Below, one piece after another: positions 24,227-33,373 of a stretch of 64,000 nucleotides of DNA. A program made the translations under genes and the position numbers. The notes under the pieces are model-generated. The model did not search any database. It was not told the DNA's origin and was given only the letters and a program-made list of their open reading frames with translations. Origin of the DNA: AE-B3B sp964543295. Lineage in GTDB: Bacteria; Aerophobota; Aerophobia; Aerophobales; AE-B3A. Position 1 is the first letter of the stretch. The number at the start of each line of letters is the position of its first letter. The stretch lies in the NCBI GenBank assembly GCA_964543295.1, contig CAZIXA010000003.1:41425-105424 (forward strand), written 5' to 3'.

Positions 24227-24568
24227 TTCTTTTGGTCGGTAGAGCTGTTTTTCTTCGGCAGGCGGTTCGATCACAAAAGGGCGGGGGATGCTTCGGTATT
24301 TACTTAGATGAGAAGAGTCCAGTGCAGAATGAGATTCAAAGACAAAGGAGGAGATGCATTTATACTTCAGCAGGCAGTCAGAGCAATCCTTGGCTCTGTT
24401 GATGCAGATAATTTTCCGGAAGACAGAGCCAAATCCTCCCCGAAGGGTAGAACCCTTATAAGGGGGAAGATTTAAGGTCTCCCTAGCCTCGAGGGTGAAA
24501 GTATATCTGGCTATGGAGAGCTCTTCCAGGTTTCCCGGGAGCCTAGGGGATTTTTTCAAGTTGTCCAA
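24215..24568 (-). pseudogene. cas6: Truncated CRISPR endoribonuclease Cas6
   Basis: 117 codons. N-terminal Cas6 signatures: ARYTFTLEARETLNLPPYKG, STLRGGFGSVFRK, and a CSDCLLKYKC cysteine pair followed by RPFVIEPP. Full-length proteins are about 280-320 residues; the C-terminal RAMP half with the glycine-rich loop is absent. The frame ends at a TGA inside a CRISPR-repeat-like sequence. No other cas gene lies in the window. Confidence 0.8.
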
Positions 24569-24983
24569 GCTCCGAAATTCGCGCAGTTTATGGCGATAAA
24601 TATAATAAAAAACCCCGCTCTTGTCAAATTGACGATGACCTAACCAAATGACACACTTTACAGCCCACCCTTTATCTGTTAGAATAGAGGCAAATACTTA
24701 GTGAACCACACCATTGCGAGCGCAAGCGAAGCAATCTCAACCTTCATCAGAGATTGCCACGTCGTCCCGAAGACTTTCGGGACTCCTCGCAATGACAGGA
24801 AGGAACGTACTTCACTGAATTTTTACGGATAGAGGAAGAGTTTTTCGGAATGTGCAGAAAGGGGAGGGATGAATGGAGATAGTGCTGGGTTAAATCAAGG
24901 ACTCAGGCATTTATGGAAAAAAGAGCGAAGTAACCAGACTCAATGAGATGAGAGCAGGCTAAACAAAACGAGGGGGAAGAGGG
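24569..24983. other. Intergenic region with one palindromic repeat
   Basis: 415 bases without a gene. It holds the inverted element at 24712-24794. The last bases before 24984 contain GAGGGGGAAGAGGG, the ribosome site of the aminotransferase. Confidence 0.6.
24712..24794. repeat. CATTGCGAG...CTCGCAATG palindromic element
   Basis: 83 bases bounded by CATTGCGAG and its inverse CTCGCAATG, with inner GCAATCTC/GAGATTGC and CGAAGACTTTCG. This is the well-known dispersed MITE/REP-like repeat of many environmental genomes. A degraded half copy (CCCCGCAATGACAG) lies near 45236. Confidence 0.8.
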
Positions 24984-26177
24984 ATGAAAGTCAGTCCAAC
25001 ATATGAGCGCGGCTTAGAAATACATTTACATGGGGCTGGACCGAGCGATGTGCCGGGAGAGGTTTTGAGAGCGATGTCGATGACTACCCTGGGCCACTTA
25101 GATTCAGAATTCATCAAAATAATGGACGAAACCCAGACTATGTTAAGAATGGTGTATCAAACCAAAAATCGAATGACCATTCCCATTTCTGGTACAGGAA
25201 CCTCTGGTATGGAGACCCTGGTAGCTAATCTTATCGAACCCCAAGACAAAGTAATAGTTGTGAGAAACGGATTCTTTGGGGAAAGGATTGGAGATATGGT
25301 ATCTCGGTTTGGCGGAGAAGTTGTACCCATTGATCTAGAATGGGGAACCGTGGTTACACCTGACCAGATAAGAGAATTTTTTTCTAGAAATAGCTGTCAG
25401 GTGCTCTTCTTGGTGCATGCAGAAACATCTACCGGTGCTCTTCAGCAACATATGAGAGAAATTAGTGAGATTGTTCACCAAAATGGTGCCCTATTTTTAG
25501 TTGATACGGTAACATCTTTAGGGGGAACAGAATTAAAGATAGACGAGTGGGGAATTGATGCTGCCTATAGTGGAACTCAAAAATGCCTTAGTGTGCCGCC
25601 GGGACTTTCTCCCATTACGTTAAATGAGAGGGCCATGGAGAAAGTCCGAGCAAGAAAAGTAAGAAGCTTCTATTTTGATTTAGGGGTGATAGAACAGTAC
25701 TGGGGTGAGGGACATCAAAGAAAGTATCATCATACCGCCCCGATAAATATGATTTATGCCCTCCATGAAGGACTCAGGTTAGTCCTAGAAGAAGGACTTG
25801 AGGCCAGATTCCAGCGTCACACCAGAAATGCTGCAGCCCTTCAGGCTGGGCTTGAAGCATTAGGCTTTACCTATGTTGTGAGAAAACAGGACCAAAGACT
25901 TCCTATGCTTCACGCTGTCCACCTTCCTCATGGATTAGAAGATGGCAAACTTCGTGGAGAAATCAGATCAAGCTACCATATAGAGATCGGTGGTGGTCTA
26001 GGGAAATTCAGTGGAAGGGCCTGGAGAATTGGACTGATGGGTTACTCGTCAACAGAAGATAAATTACACCGACTTCTCAATGCTATTGGAGAGGTATTCA
26101 AGAAATGTGGCATTGTCGGTGATGCAACAGTAGGTTCTCAAGCTGCTAAACCTATTTACAAGAACGCAGAAAGCTGA
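24984..26177 (+). CDS. Class V aminotransferase, alanine/serine-glyoxylate type
   Basis: 397 residues, PLP-dependent. N-terminal LHGAGPSDVPGEVLRAMS fits the GPG substrate region. The cofactor segments are ISGTGTSGMETL, LVDTVTSLGG and SGTQKCLSVPPG, the last with the Schiff-base lysine near residue 200. The C-terminal IEIGGGLGKFSGRAWRIGLM matches alanine-glyoxylate and serine-pyruvate aminotransferases. It stands alone on the plus strand between repeats, so the precise substrate is open. Confidence 0.9.
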   Translation: MKVSPTYERGLEIHLHGAGPSDVPGEVLRAMSMTTLGHLDSEFIKIMDETQTMLRMVYQTKNRMTIPISGTGTSGMETLVANLIEPQDKVIVVRNGFFGERIGDMVSRFGGEVVPIDLEWGTVVTPDQIREFFSRNSCQVLFLVHAETSTGALQQHMREISEIVHQNGALFLVDTVTSLGGTELKIDEWGIDAAYSGTQKCLSVPPGLSPITLNERAMEKVRARKVRSFYFDLGVIEQYWGEGHQRKYHHTAPINMIYALHEGLRLVLEEGLEARFQRHTRNAAALQAGLEALGFTYVVRKQDQRLPMLHAVHLPHGLEDGKLRGEIRSSYHIEIGGGLGKFSGRAWRIGLMGYSSTEDKLHRLLNAIGEVFKKCGIVGDATVGSQAAKPIYKNAES

Positions 26178-26323
26178 AGTGATACTTTTGTGGTAATATC
26201 CGGTTTCCATCCAGTTTTATGAGCAGAAATGTCGCGGCTTCCCGTAGAGAAAACGAGTGTCAAGGAAGGTTAAAGAAAATTTCTTTTGGCTAGAATGATA
26301 CTGGACACATTCAGGCAAAAGGT

Positions 26324-26716
26324 CTACTCAATCTTTACTATTACCTGGCGGTGGCGGGGGCCATCGAACTCACAGAAGTAGATGGACTGCCAGGTGCCCA
26401 GGACTAATTGGCTTTTCTCGACGAATATAGTTTCAGAAGAGCCAACTAAAGATGCCTTTATATGAGCGGGTGAGTTTCCTTCCCGGTGTTGATAATCACC
26501 GCTCAAGGGGATGATCTTATCCAGTTGATTTAGTATATCTCTTCTCACACTGGGGTCAGCTCCTTCATTGATAAGGATCCCGGCCGTAGTATGAGGAACA
26601 AATACCCGGCAGGTCCCCTCTTCTACCTGGGCCTCTTTTACAATACCCTCTACTTGAGGACTAATGTCGATTAACTCTGTCCGGGAATGAGTGGAAAGGG
26701 AAAATTTTTTTATCAC
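26324..26716 (-). CDS. YjbQ-family protein (UPF0047)
   Basis: 130 residues. Conserved VFVPHTTAGILINEGADPSV and GTWQSIYFCEFDGPRHRQV are the family core. Some members show weak thiamine-phosphate synthase activity, but the physiological role is unsettled. One base separates it from the upstream PIN gene, so they share a transcript with the dapA operon. Confidence 0.92.
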   Translation of the reverse strand: MIKKFSLSTHSRTELIDISPQVEGIVKEAQVEEGTCRVFVPHTTAGILINEGADPSVRRDILNQLDKIIPLSGDYQHREGNSPAHIKASLVGSSETIFVEKSQLVLGTWQSIYFCEFDGPRHRQVIVKIE

Positions 26717-26717
26717 T

Positions 26718-27185
26718 TTAGCCTCCTTCTTGTTTCATGAGCTTCTCGGGGGTAGTAATCCTTATGCGAGGATAACCGCTAATCAGATTATAGGCATTTA
26801 TTCTTCTTTCTACCTGGGTTTTGACCAGATGTGCAAAATCCCAGCTAACAAATATATCCACCTTGTTTACCACTGCCAGTGCTAGATGTAGAGCATCGTT
26901 GAAGGCATTGGGGGGGATGATCTTTTCCTCGACATACCTTCTAGCTAGTTTCTCGGCCAAGGGAGGGACCTCCAGGGTAGGGAAATCACTAATTAAGGAG
27001 AGGATGGCCTCTCTTTTTTCTTTAGTTTCCAGGGCCTTTATTTCATCAATAGTTAGCCTCGAGATTATCAGCCGGTAGTGAGGAATCTGGGTCTTCCACC
27101 ACTGACGAGTGATCTTTCGGCGCTGCGGCTGGGAGGTCTCGCAGCAAGCAGAAGGAATGGAGGGATCAAGATAAACACTCTTCAT
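26718..27185 (-). CDS. PIN-domain protein, no adjacent antitoxin
   Basis: 155 residues. Acidic PIN positions: YLDPS at the start, TIDEI near residue 48, NDALHLALAV near residue 98 and VSWDFAHLV near residue 115. It probably has metal-dependent RNase chemistry. It starts four bases after dapA and is followed by yjbQ, an operon context unusual for a toxin. The first motif is YLDPSIPSACCE, close to the YLDTSIPS of the common form. Confidence 0.82.
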   Translation of the reverse strand: MKSVYLDPSIPSACCETSQPQRRKITRQWWKTQIPHYRLIISRLTIDEIKALETKEKREAILSLISDFPTLEVPPLAEKLARRYVEEKIIPPNAFNDALHLALAVVNKVDIFVSWDFAHLVKTQVERRINAYNLISGYPRIRITTPEKLMKQEGG

Positions 27186-27188
27186 AGA

Positions 27189-28058
27189 TTAAAGTAGTCC
27201 ATAGTCAGCCAGAGCCTTCTCCAGCCTTTCCTCATTCTCCTTTTTCATCCCATTCAGAGGAAGTCTCCACTCTGGCTCAATCATCCCCAGGCGGGCCATG
27301 GCTGTCTTTACTGGAAGAGGATTGGTCTCTATGAACATAGCCCGGGACAGGGGATATGTCTTGTAGTGAAGCTCCTTTGCTTTACTGATATTCCCCTTTA
27401 GGTAAGCTTCCACCATTTGCGACATCTCTCCGGGTAAAATATTCGCTAGCACTGATATTACTCCCACTCCACCAAGAGATAGGATGGGCAGAGTATGAGA
27501 GTCATTTCCGGAAAGGACAGAAAAGTTAGGGTCGGATAAAGACACAATACTTGATACCTGGTCCATATTACCACTCGCCTCTTTAATGCCTGCTATGTAG
27601 GTGAGCTTGCTTAATTTAGCCACCAATGCTGCATCAATATTGACTCCAGTGCGTGAAGGGACATTATAGATGATAATAGGAAGGCCAATGGCCTCTAATT
27701 TCCGATAATGAGCTTCCAGACCCTTAGGGGTGGGTTTATTGTAATAGGGAGTGATTACCAGGGCGGCATCTGCACCGGCTTCTTTGGCAAATTGAGTTAA
27801 CTCTTCGGCCTCATGGGTGCTGTTGGAACCAGTCCCGGCAATTACCGGAACTCGATGATTGACCTCTTTCACAGTTATCTCTACCACTCGTTCGTGTTCA
27901 TCAAAGGACAAGGTAGGTGATTCTCCCGTAGTTCCACAGGGGACTATTCCATCCACTCCTTTTTCTAGACAAAACCCGATGAGCTTGCGGAAACTATCCT
28001 CATCGACCTCCCCCCCTTTGAAAGGGGTAACTATAGCTACATAACATCCTTTGAACAT
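27189..28058 (-). CDS. dapA: 4-hydroxy-tetrahydrodipicolinate synthase
   Basis: Condenses pyruvate with aspartate semialdehyde in lysine/diaminopimelate synthesis. 289 residues. PCGTTGESPTLS (substrate loop), IIYNVPSRTGVNI (catalytic Tyr) and IAGIKEASGN (Schiff-base Lys) are all present. Its ATG overlaps the stop of the fused lysA-dapF gene by one base, so translation is coupled. Confidence 0.97.
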   Translation of the reverse strand: MFKGCYVAIVTPFKGGEVDEDSFRKLIGFCLEKGVDGIVPCGTTGESPTLSFDEHERVVEITVKEVNHRVPVIAGTGSNSTHEAEELTQFAKEAGADAALVITPYYNKPTPKGLEAHYRKLEAIGLPIIIYNVPSRTGVNIDAALVAKLSKLTYIAGIKEASGNMDQVSSIVSLSDPNFSVLSGNDSHTLPILSLGGVGVISVLANILPGEMSQMVEAYLKGNISKAKELHYKTYPLSRAMFIETNPLPVKTAMARLGMIEPEWRLPLNGMKKENEERLEKALADYGLL

Positions 28059-30220
28059 TAGCTAACCTCCCCTTCCCATTTTCCCTCATATACCACTTCT
28101 GCCTTACCTTCCAGGGAAACTTGAGTAAAAGTATGGGTGCCTGATTTTTGAAAATATACTTTCAGATCTCCCCCCGGGGGTCTTATCTTCACCGGAGAAT
28201 TAAGTGCATAAACTAGATTTGCTGCTAAAGCTGTAGCTACTGCTCCGGTACCGCAACTTAGAGTTTCTGCCTCCACCCCTCTTTCGTAGGTTCTCATCCT
28301 CACGGTTTCATCCTTTATTTCTGCAAAGTCAACATTGGTGCCCTCTGGCTGAAACTTTCCATGGTATCTTATTCGGGAGCCGAGGCTGGGAAGATCAATC
28401 TTTTCTACCTCCCGGACAAAGAGAACAAAGTGAGGTACTCCCGTATCCAGAAAATGGCCCGTGTAGGAGCCATCCCCCAGGTTTATCTCTAAGCTTAACT
28501 GAGGCCTGGAAGGATCTTTCATTCTTATGCGGACCCGATTCTTTTTTACCTGGGAGAAAATCTTTCCTGATAAGGTCTCAAAAGAACATTTTTCCCCCAC
28601 AATTTTCTTAAGGTGGGCAAATCTAGCTATGCATCGGGCTCCATTTCCACACATTCCCGGCTCGCTGCCGTCGGGATTGAAGATACGCATTTTAAAATCA
28701 GCTAGCTCAGATTTTTCCAGAAAGAGAACTCCATCTGCTCCAATGCCGGTCTTTCTGGGACATATGGTTCTGGCAAATTCGGGTCTATTCTTGATAAGCT
28801 GGAAGCGGTTATCAATGACGATAAAGTCATTGCCACTTCCCTGTAACTTGGTGAAAGGGATGGAACCAGAAAGAACTTTTTTTCCCCTCAGGAAGCGAGC
28901 TGAGCGAGATTTAGAACTCAAGGGAGAACCTCTAAAGGAGGAGAATAAGCCTTTAGGAATGGACTCGTCCTTAACAAGGTCTTCATAAATTTCTCGCGCT
29001 CGAATTATCCACCAGCGATCCTTCTTTACCAACACTTCTGCTGGTCTGGGTCGAGCATTGTAAGTAAGACTCATGCTAAAGCAATAGGCTCCGGTATCCA
29101 TGATGGCCAGATACTCTCCTTCCTTGATTTGGGGAAGAGGTCTTTCCTGAGCAAAGAAATCTCCTGACTCACAGACCGGACCTACTACATCTACCACCTC
29201 AGGAGAACCCGCCTCCTGAGGTTCTTTTAGTTTTTTTATCTGGTGATAGGCTCCGTAAAGGGATGGTCTAATGAGATCGTTCATCCCCGCATCTACAATG
29301 ACAAATCTCTTTTGTCCTCTCTTCTTTTTATAAAGTACTTGAGTGATTAAGACCCCCGTCGGTCCTACCAGGAATCTTCCTGGCTCAAGGATTAATTTTG
29401 CCCCACTCTTTTTGATCAGTGGGTAGATTTTTTCTGCTAAATCCTTAATATTTAGAGGGAGCTTTCCTTCCTCATAGCTAATGCCAAATCCCCCTCCCAT
29501 ATCCACATATTTTAGGTTCAGCCCCTTTTCTTTAAGAAGTTCAAGAAAATCCAGGATCTTTTCCAGAGCCCTAAGATAAGGCTGAAGGCTGGTTATCTGG
29601 GAGCCGAGATGAAAATGAATCCCTACAGGCTCTAGTAGGGGCGATTTTTTAATCCGGGGGTATATTTTCTCTGCTTCATCAAAGTCAAGACCGAACTTAT
29701 TTTCCCTCTTACCGGTGGTGATGTAGCGGTGAGTTTTCGCATCCACATCAGGGTTTATGCGCAAAGAGATTCTGGCGGTGTGGTTTAATTGGCGGCTGAG
29801 CTTTTCTATTAATCTTAACTCTCCCTGTGACTCCACGTTAAACATAAAGATGTTCTCTCTTAGGGCGTATTCTATCTCGTCTTCTTTTTTTCCCGGTCCA
29901 GCGAAAACTATTTTTTGGGGAGGGAATCCAGCCTGAAGGGCTTTGTAGAGCTCTCCTCCTGAGATAATGTCTGCCCCCGCATCTTCGGTGGCCAGAATTC
30001 GGCAAAGGGTAAGATTTTCATTGGCCTTGAGGGAGTAACAAATTAAGGGAGAGAGTTTGCTGAAGGCATGGCAGACTTCCCTGTAACCATCGATTAGGCT
30101 ATTACAACTGTAAAGATAAAGGGGAGTTCCTACCTCCTCGGCCACCTGGCCAAGTGGTACCTCTTCGCAGAAAAGCTGCCTGGCCTTATAGTGAAAATGG
30201 CTTTTTCTATTAGCTGGCAA
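28058..30220 (-). CDS. Fused diaminopimelate decarboxylase / diaminopimelate epimerase
   Basis: 720 residues, one frame. Residues 1 to about 420 are LysA (meso-DAP to lysine): PLP lysine in CYSLKANEN, GGGFGIS, ILEPGRFLVG and the C-terminal GPVCESGDFFAQ...MDTGAYCFSM. After a basic linker of about 30 residues, residues 455-720 are DapF (LL-DAP to meso-DAP): FTKLQGSGNDFIVID, first cysteine in MCGNGARCIARF, second in LSCGTGAVATALAAN. Both active sites look complete. DapF makes the substrate of LysA, so the fusion links consecutive steps. The gene starts 11 bases inside argH and overlaps dapA. Confidence 0.95.
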   Translation of the reverse strand: MPANRKSHFHYKARQLFCEEVPLGQVAEEVGTPLYLYSCNSLIDGYREVCHAFSKLSPLICYSLKANENLTLCRILATEDAGADIISGGELYKALQAGFPPQKIVFAGPGKKEDEIEYALRENIFMFNVESQGELRLIEKLSRQLNHTARISLRINPDVDAKTHRYITTGKRENKFGLDFDEAEKIYPRIKKSPLLEPVGIHFHLGSQITSLQPYLRALEKILDFLELLKEKGLNLKYVDMGGGFGISYEEGKLPLNIKDLAEKIYPLIKKSGAKLILEPGRFLVGPTGVLITQVLYKKKRGQKRFVIVDAGMNDLIRPSLYGAYHQIKKLKEPQEAGSPEVVDVVGPVCESGDFFAQERPLPQIKEGEYLAIMDTGAYCFSMSLTYNARPRPAEVLVKKDRWWIIRAREIYEDLVKDESIPKGLFSSFRGSPLSSKSRSARFLRGKKVLSGSIPFTKLQGSGNDFIVIDNRFQLIKNRPEFARTICPRKTGIGADGVLFLEKSELADFKMRIFNPDGSEPGMCGNGARCIARFAHLKKIVGEKCSFETLSGKIFSQVKKNRVRIRMKDPSRPQLSLEINLGDGSYTGHFLDTGVPHFVLFVREVEKIDLPSLGSRIRYHGKFQPEGTNVDFAEIKDETVRMRTYERGVEAETLSCGTGAVATALAANLVYALNSPVKIRPPGGDLKVYFQKSGTHTFTQVSLEGKAEVVYEGKWEGEVS

Positions 30221-31601
30221 TGGGATTTTCTCCTTGCTCCAGTTTCTCCCTGGCCAGTTTTATCTGTCTGGCCAGGGACTTTTTTCCGGTACCCCCGGTT
30301 GATTCTTTATTAAAAACAGATTCTTCCAGCTTTATCCTTTGAAAAACATCGGCCTCAAAAAGAGAAGAAATCTTTTGATAGTCCTTCAAAGTTAGATCCT
30401 CAAAACTCTTATTTTCCTTTAAACAGTGCTTAACCAATTTTCCCACCATTCCGTGAGCTTCTCTGAAAGGAACACCTTTCTCTACCAGATAATCAGCCAG
30501 GTCCGTAGCAGCGAAAAAGCCCTTTTGGGCCTGTTTTCTCATATTCTCATGGTTTAGCTTTATCTTACCCGTTAGCTTGGTGTAAATTTTTAAACATTGC
30601 TTGATAATCTTCATCGCCTCAAATAAAGAAGATTTATCTTCCTGGAGGTCTCGATTATAGGAGAGAGGAAGAGCCTTCATGGTGGTGAGAAGAGAGAAAA
30701 GATCCCCATAAACTCTGGCCGTTTTTGCTCGGATGAGTTCGGCCACATCAGGATTCTTTTTCTGCGGCATGAGACTGGAACCTGTGGTAAAGGCATCACT
30801 TATTTCAACAAAGGAGAAGGCAGGAGATGACCAGAGGATGAGATCCTCTGAGAGACGGGAAAGATGCATCATTAAAAGAGCCATACAACATAGAAATTCA
30901 ATAATATAATCACGGTCACTCACGGTGTCCATACTGTTCTCAGTAATGAGGGGAAAATTTAAAAGCTTGGCCACATAGGCTCTATCAATGGGCAAAGACG
31001 TTCCCGCCAGAGCCCCTACCCCCAGGGGAAGGACATTGACTCGGGCATAGCAGTCTTTTAGCCGTAGTTTATCCCTTTCTAGCATCCAAAAATATGCCAA
31101 AAGGTGGTGAGAGAAAAGAACTGGCTGGGCATATTGTAGGTGCGTATAGCCGGGTAGGATAACCTCCCTGTTTTTTTCGGCAAACTCGAGGATCACCCTT
31201 TGGAAATTAGATATAAGGCGGAGGATTGCACTTATTTCGTCTCTCAAGAAAAGTCTTTCATCCAGGGCTATCTGGTCATTTCTGGATCTTGCCGTGTGAA
31301 TCTTTTTGCCAGCCTCCCCGGCTCTTCTTATTACCTCCTCCTCTATGGCCATATGAATGTCTTCTTTTCCGGTGAAGTCAAGCTTTCCCTCATCTAGGTC
31401 TTTTTTTATCTCTTCCAGGGCCAGGATGATCTTTTGAGCCTCCTTTTCCTCGATGATCCTCACCTTGGAAAGCATTTTGACATGAGCAATGCTTCCGGCT
31501 ATATCGTGGGGATAGAGTTTCTTGTCCACGTCAATAGAGGAGGTAAAATCCTTCACCAGCTCATCGGTCTCCTCACTGAATCTTTCAGCCCATAAATCCA
31601 T
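30210..31601 (-). CDS. argH: Argininosuccinate lyase
   Basis: Splits argininosuccinate into arginine and fumarate. 463 residues, standard length. HTARSRNDQIALDERL near residue 100, YTHLQYAQPVLFSHHL near residue 155 and the fumarase-superfamily signature GSSLMPQKKNPD near residue 277. First gene of the operon argH, lysA-dapF, dapA, PIN, yjbQ; the last 11 bases overlap the next gene. Confidence 0.97.
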   Translation of the reverse strand: MDLWAERFSEETDELVKDFTSSIDVDKKLYPHDIAGSIAHVKMLSKVRIIEEKEAQKIILALEEIKKDLDEGKLDFTGKEDIHMAIEEEVIRRAGEAGKKIHTARSRNDQIALDERLFLRDEISAILRLISNFQRVILEFAEKNREVILPGYTHLQYAQPVLFSHHLLAYFWMLERDKLRLKDCYARVNVLPLGVGALAGTSLPIDRAYVAKLLNFPLITENSMDTVSDRDYIIEFLCCMALLMMHLSRLSEDLILWSSPAFSFVEISDAFTTGSSLMPQKKNPDVAELIRAKTARVYGDLFSLLTTMKALPLSYNRDLQEDKSSLFEAMKIIKQCLKIYTKLTGKIKLNHENMRKQAQKGFFAATDLADYLVEKGVPFREAHGMVGKLVKHCLKENKSFEDLTLKDYQKISSLFEADVFQRIKLEESVFNKESTGGTGKKSLARQIKLAREKLEQGENPIAS

Positions 31602-31652
31602 GCATCACTACTCCCGACCTTCTTTGAAGATTCGCCTGATTTTCTCGATCAT

Positions 31653-31874
31653 TTATCTATTGCAGGAGGTACAGCTTGGTACTTGACAGGTGGCACAGCT
31701 GCTCGTTCCAGCCAGTGGGCCTTCTTTGGTTCTCCCGCTGATGAATCGAGGAAGAAGTTTTTTCAGTTGGGAGCTACCGCATTTTGTGCATTTAAGTTCA
31801 TTTTCCTTGCCCAGATTTACCAAGCGGGTGAACTCTTCACCGCACCTGCAGCATTGGTATCGATATAAAGGCAT
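31653..31874 (-). CDS. FmdB-family zinc ribbon protein
   Basis: 73 residues. MPLYRYQCCRCGEEFTRLV then CTKCGSSQLKKLLP give a C-x2-C...C-x2-C zinc ribbon. The tail has more cysteines (SCATCQVPSCTSCNR). Annotated widely as putative regulatory protein FmdB; the function is not established. Upstream of argH on the same strand and divergent from larA. Confidence 0.9.
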   Translation of the reverse strand: MPLYRYQCCRCGEEFTRLVNLGKENELKCTKCGSSQLKKLLPRFISGRTKEGPLAGTSSCATCQVPSCTSCNR

Positions 31875-32036
31875 TTTTGGCTTACCTCCTTGGGCTTTCC
31901 CTTTGTATTAGCTCGATCTGGATACTCAAGTTTAGTATAATTTGGTGGAGCTGTCAAATTGACTCTTTTAGAAAAATCCCTTATTATGGCTTAGTGAGCT
32001 TATTGGAAACCAAAGTTTTTGAATGATTGAAAAAAA

Positions 32037-33311
32037 ATGAGGAAAAGACTGACTCTAAGGTATAAAGACGGGGAGATTGAGGTAAAAATTCCCCTGGGAA
32101 ATCTTATATATGCTATAAAGCCAGAGGACCTTCCTGGACTGGAGAATGAGCGAAAATCCATTAAGCACTCACTAGAAAATCCCATAGGCTCAGCTCCTCT
32201 ATCTCAGCGCGTAAAAAAATGGACGAAGGTAGTTATCACGGCAGATGATATTACTCGGCCCACACCTCGAGAGAGGATTCTTCTCCCCCTCCTGGATAGA
32301 TTAAATGAAGTTGGCATACCTGATAAAGATATCACGGTGCTGATTGCTCTGGGAACCCATCGTTATATGAGCAAAGAGGAGATAGATCACTGTTTTGGGA
32401 AAAGGCTCATGGCAAGAGTAACCATCTTAAACCATGAGTGGAAGGATGAGGCTAATCTTGTCTACCTGAGCTCAACTCCCAGGGGGATACCCATCTCCAT
32501 TAATAAGATTGCCCATGAGGCTGATTATCTAATCGGGGTGGGTAGCATTGTTCCTCATTCTCTTGCTGGCTATGGAGGAGGGGCTAAGATAGTCCAGCCT
32601 GGAATTTGTTCTTGGGAGACCACGGGGAAAACTCATCTTCTGGCGGTAGAAAGAAATGACTTTTTTGAAGTTGCAGGAAATTCGGAAAACGAGGCCAGGT
32701 TGGAGATGGAGGAGGTGGCAAGAATTGCTGGACTGAATTTCATTGTTAATGTGGTACTCAATGGCAAGGGAGAGATAGTTAAGGTAGTTTCCGGTAACCC
32801 AGTGAAGGCTCATAGAGAGGGAGTAAAAGTAGCCAGGAAAATTTATGAGCACAAAATACCTGAGTTAGCTGATGTGATTATAGCAAGTGCCTATCCTGCT
32901 GATATAGACTATTGGCAGGGTGCCAAGGCTCTCTCCTATGCCCAAAACGGCCTTAGAGAAAAGGGCACGGTTATCCTTCTAGCTTCCTTTCCCGATGGTA
33001 TCTCTCCCACGCACTCTGAGCTTGGAAAATACGGAGATAGGCCATATGATGAGATAAAGCGGCTAATTAAAGAAAACAAGATCCAGGATCTCGTCTGTGC
33101 CTCCACCTTATTTTGCCATGCGCGGATTAGAGCTCGCTGTGAAGTTATCTGCCTTTCGGAGGGACTGTCTATAGAGCAAAAGGAAAGGCTTGGCTTCAGG
33201 CACGCTGATAGCCTGAATGAGGCATGGGAGATGGTCTTAGCAAAGTATGGAAAAAAGGTGAAGACAGGACTCATAGACTATGGAGGTGATATGCTGGCCA
33301 GGCTTGGTTAA
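32037..33311 (+). CDS. LarA-family racemase/epimerase (nickel-pincer), copy 1
   Basis: 424 residues, the length of lactate racemase LarA. DDITRPTPRERIL near residue 70, ALGTHRYMS near residue 105 and PHSLAGYGGGAKIVQPG near residue 180 match the catalytic Arg, His pair and cofactor-binding Lys of LarA. The cofactor genes larB, larC and larE are not in the window. It heads a plus-strand operon with a zinc alcohol dehydrogenase, an epimerase and an FGGY kinase, so its substrate is probably a sugar acid rather than lactate. That is inference. Confidence 0.9.
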   Translation: MRKRLTLRYKDGEIEVKIPLGNLIYAIKPEDLPGLENERKSIKHSLENPIGSAPLSQRVKKWTKVVITADDITRPTPRERILLPLLDRLNEVGIPDKDITVLIALGTHRYMSKEEIDHCFGKRLMARVTILNHEWKDEANLVYLSSTPRGIPISINKIAHEADYLIGVGSIVPHSLAGYGGGAKIVQPGICSWETTGKTHLLAVERNDFFEVAGNSENEARLEMEEVARIAGLNFIVNVVLNGKGEIVKVVSGNPVKAHREGVKVARKIYEHKIPELADVIIASAYPADIDYWQGAKALSYAQNGLREKGTVILLASFPDGISPTHSELGKYGDRPYDEIKRLIKENKIQDLVCASTLFCHARIRARCEVICLSEGLSIEQKERLGFRHADSLNEAWEMVLAKYGKKVKTGLIDYGGDMLARLG

Positions 33312-33373
33312 GAGATTCAAACTTTGGTAGTTTAACTTGCTTTGGGAAGATTTAAGCAAAAGGAGAAAATGGT

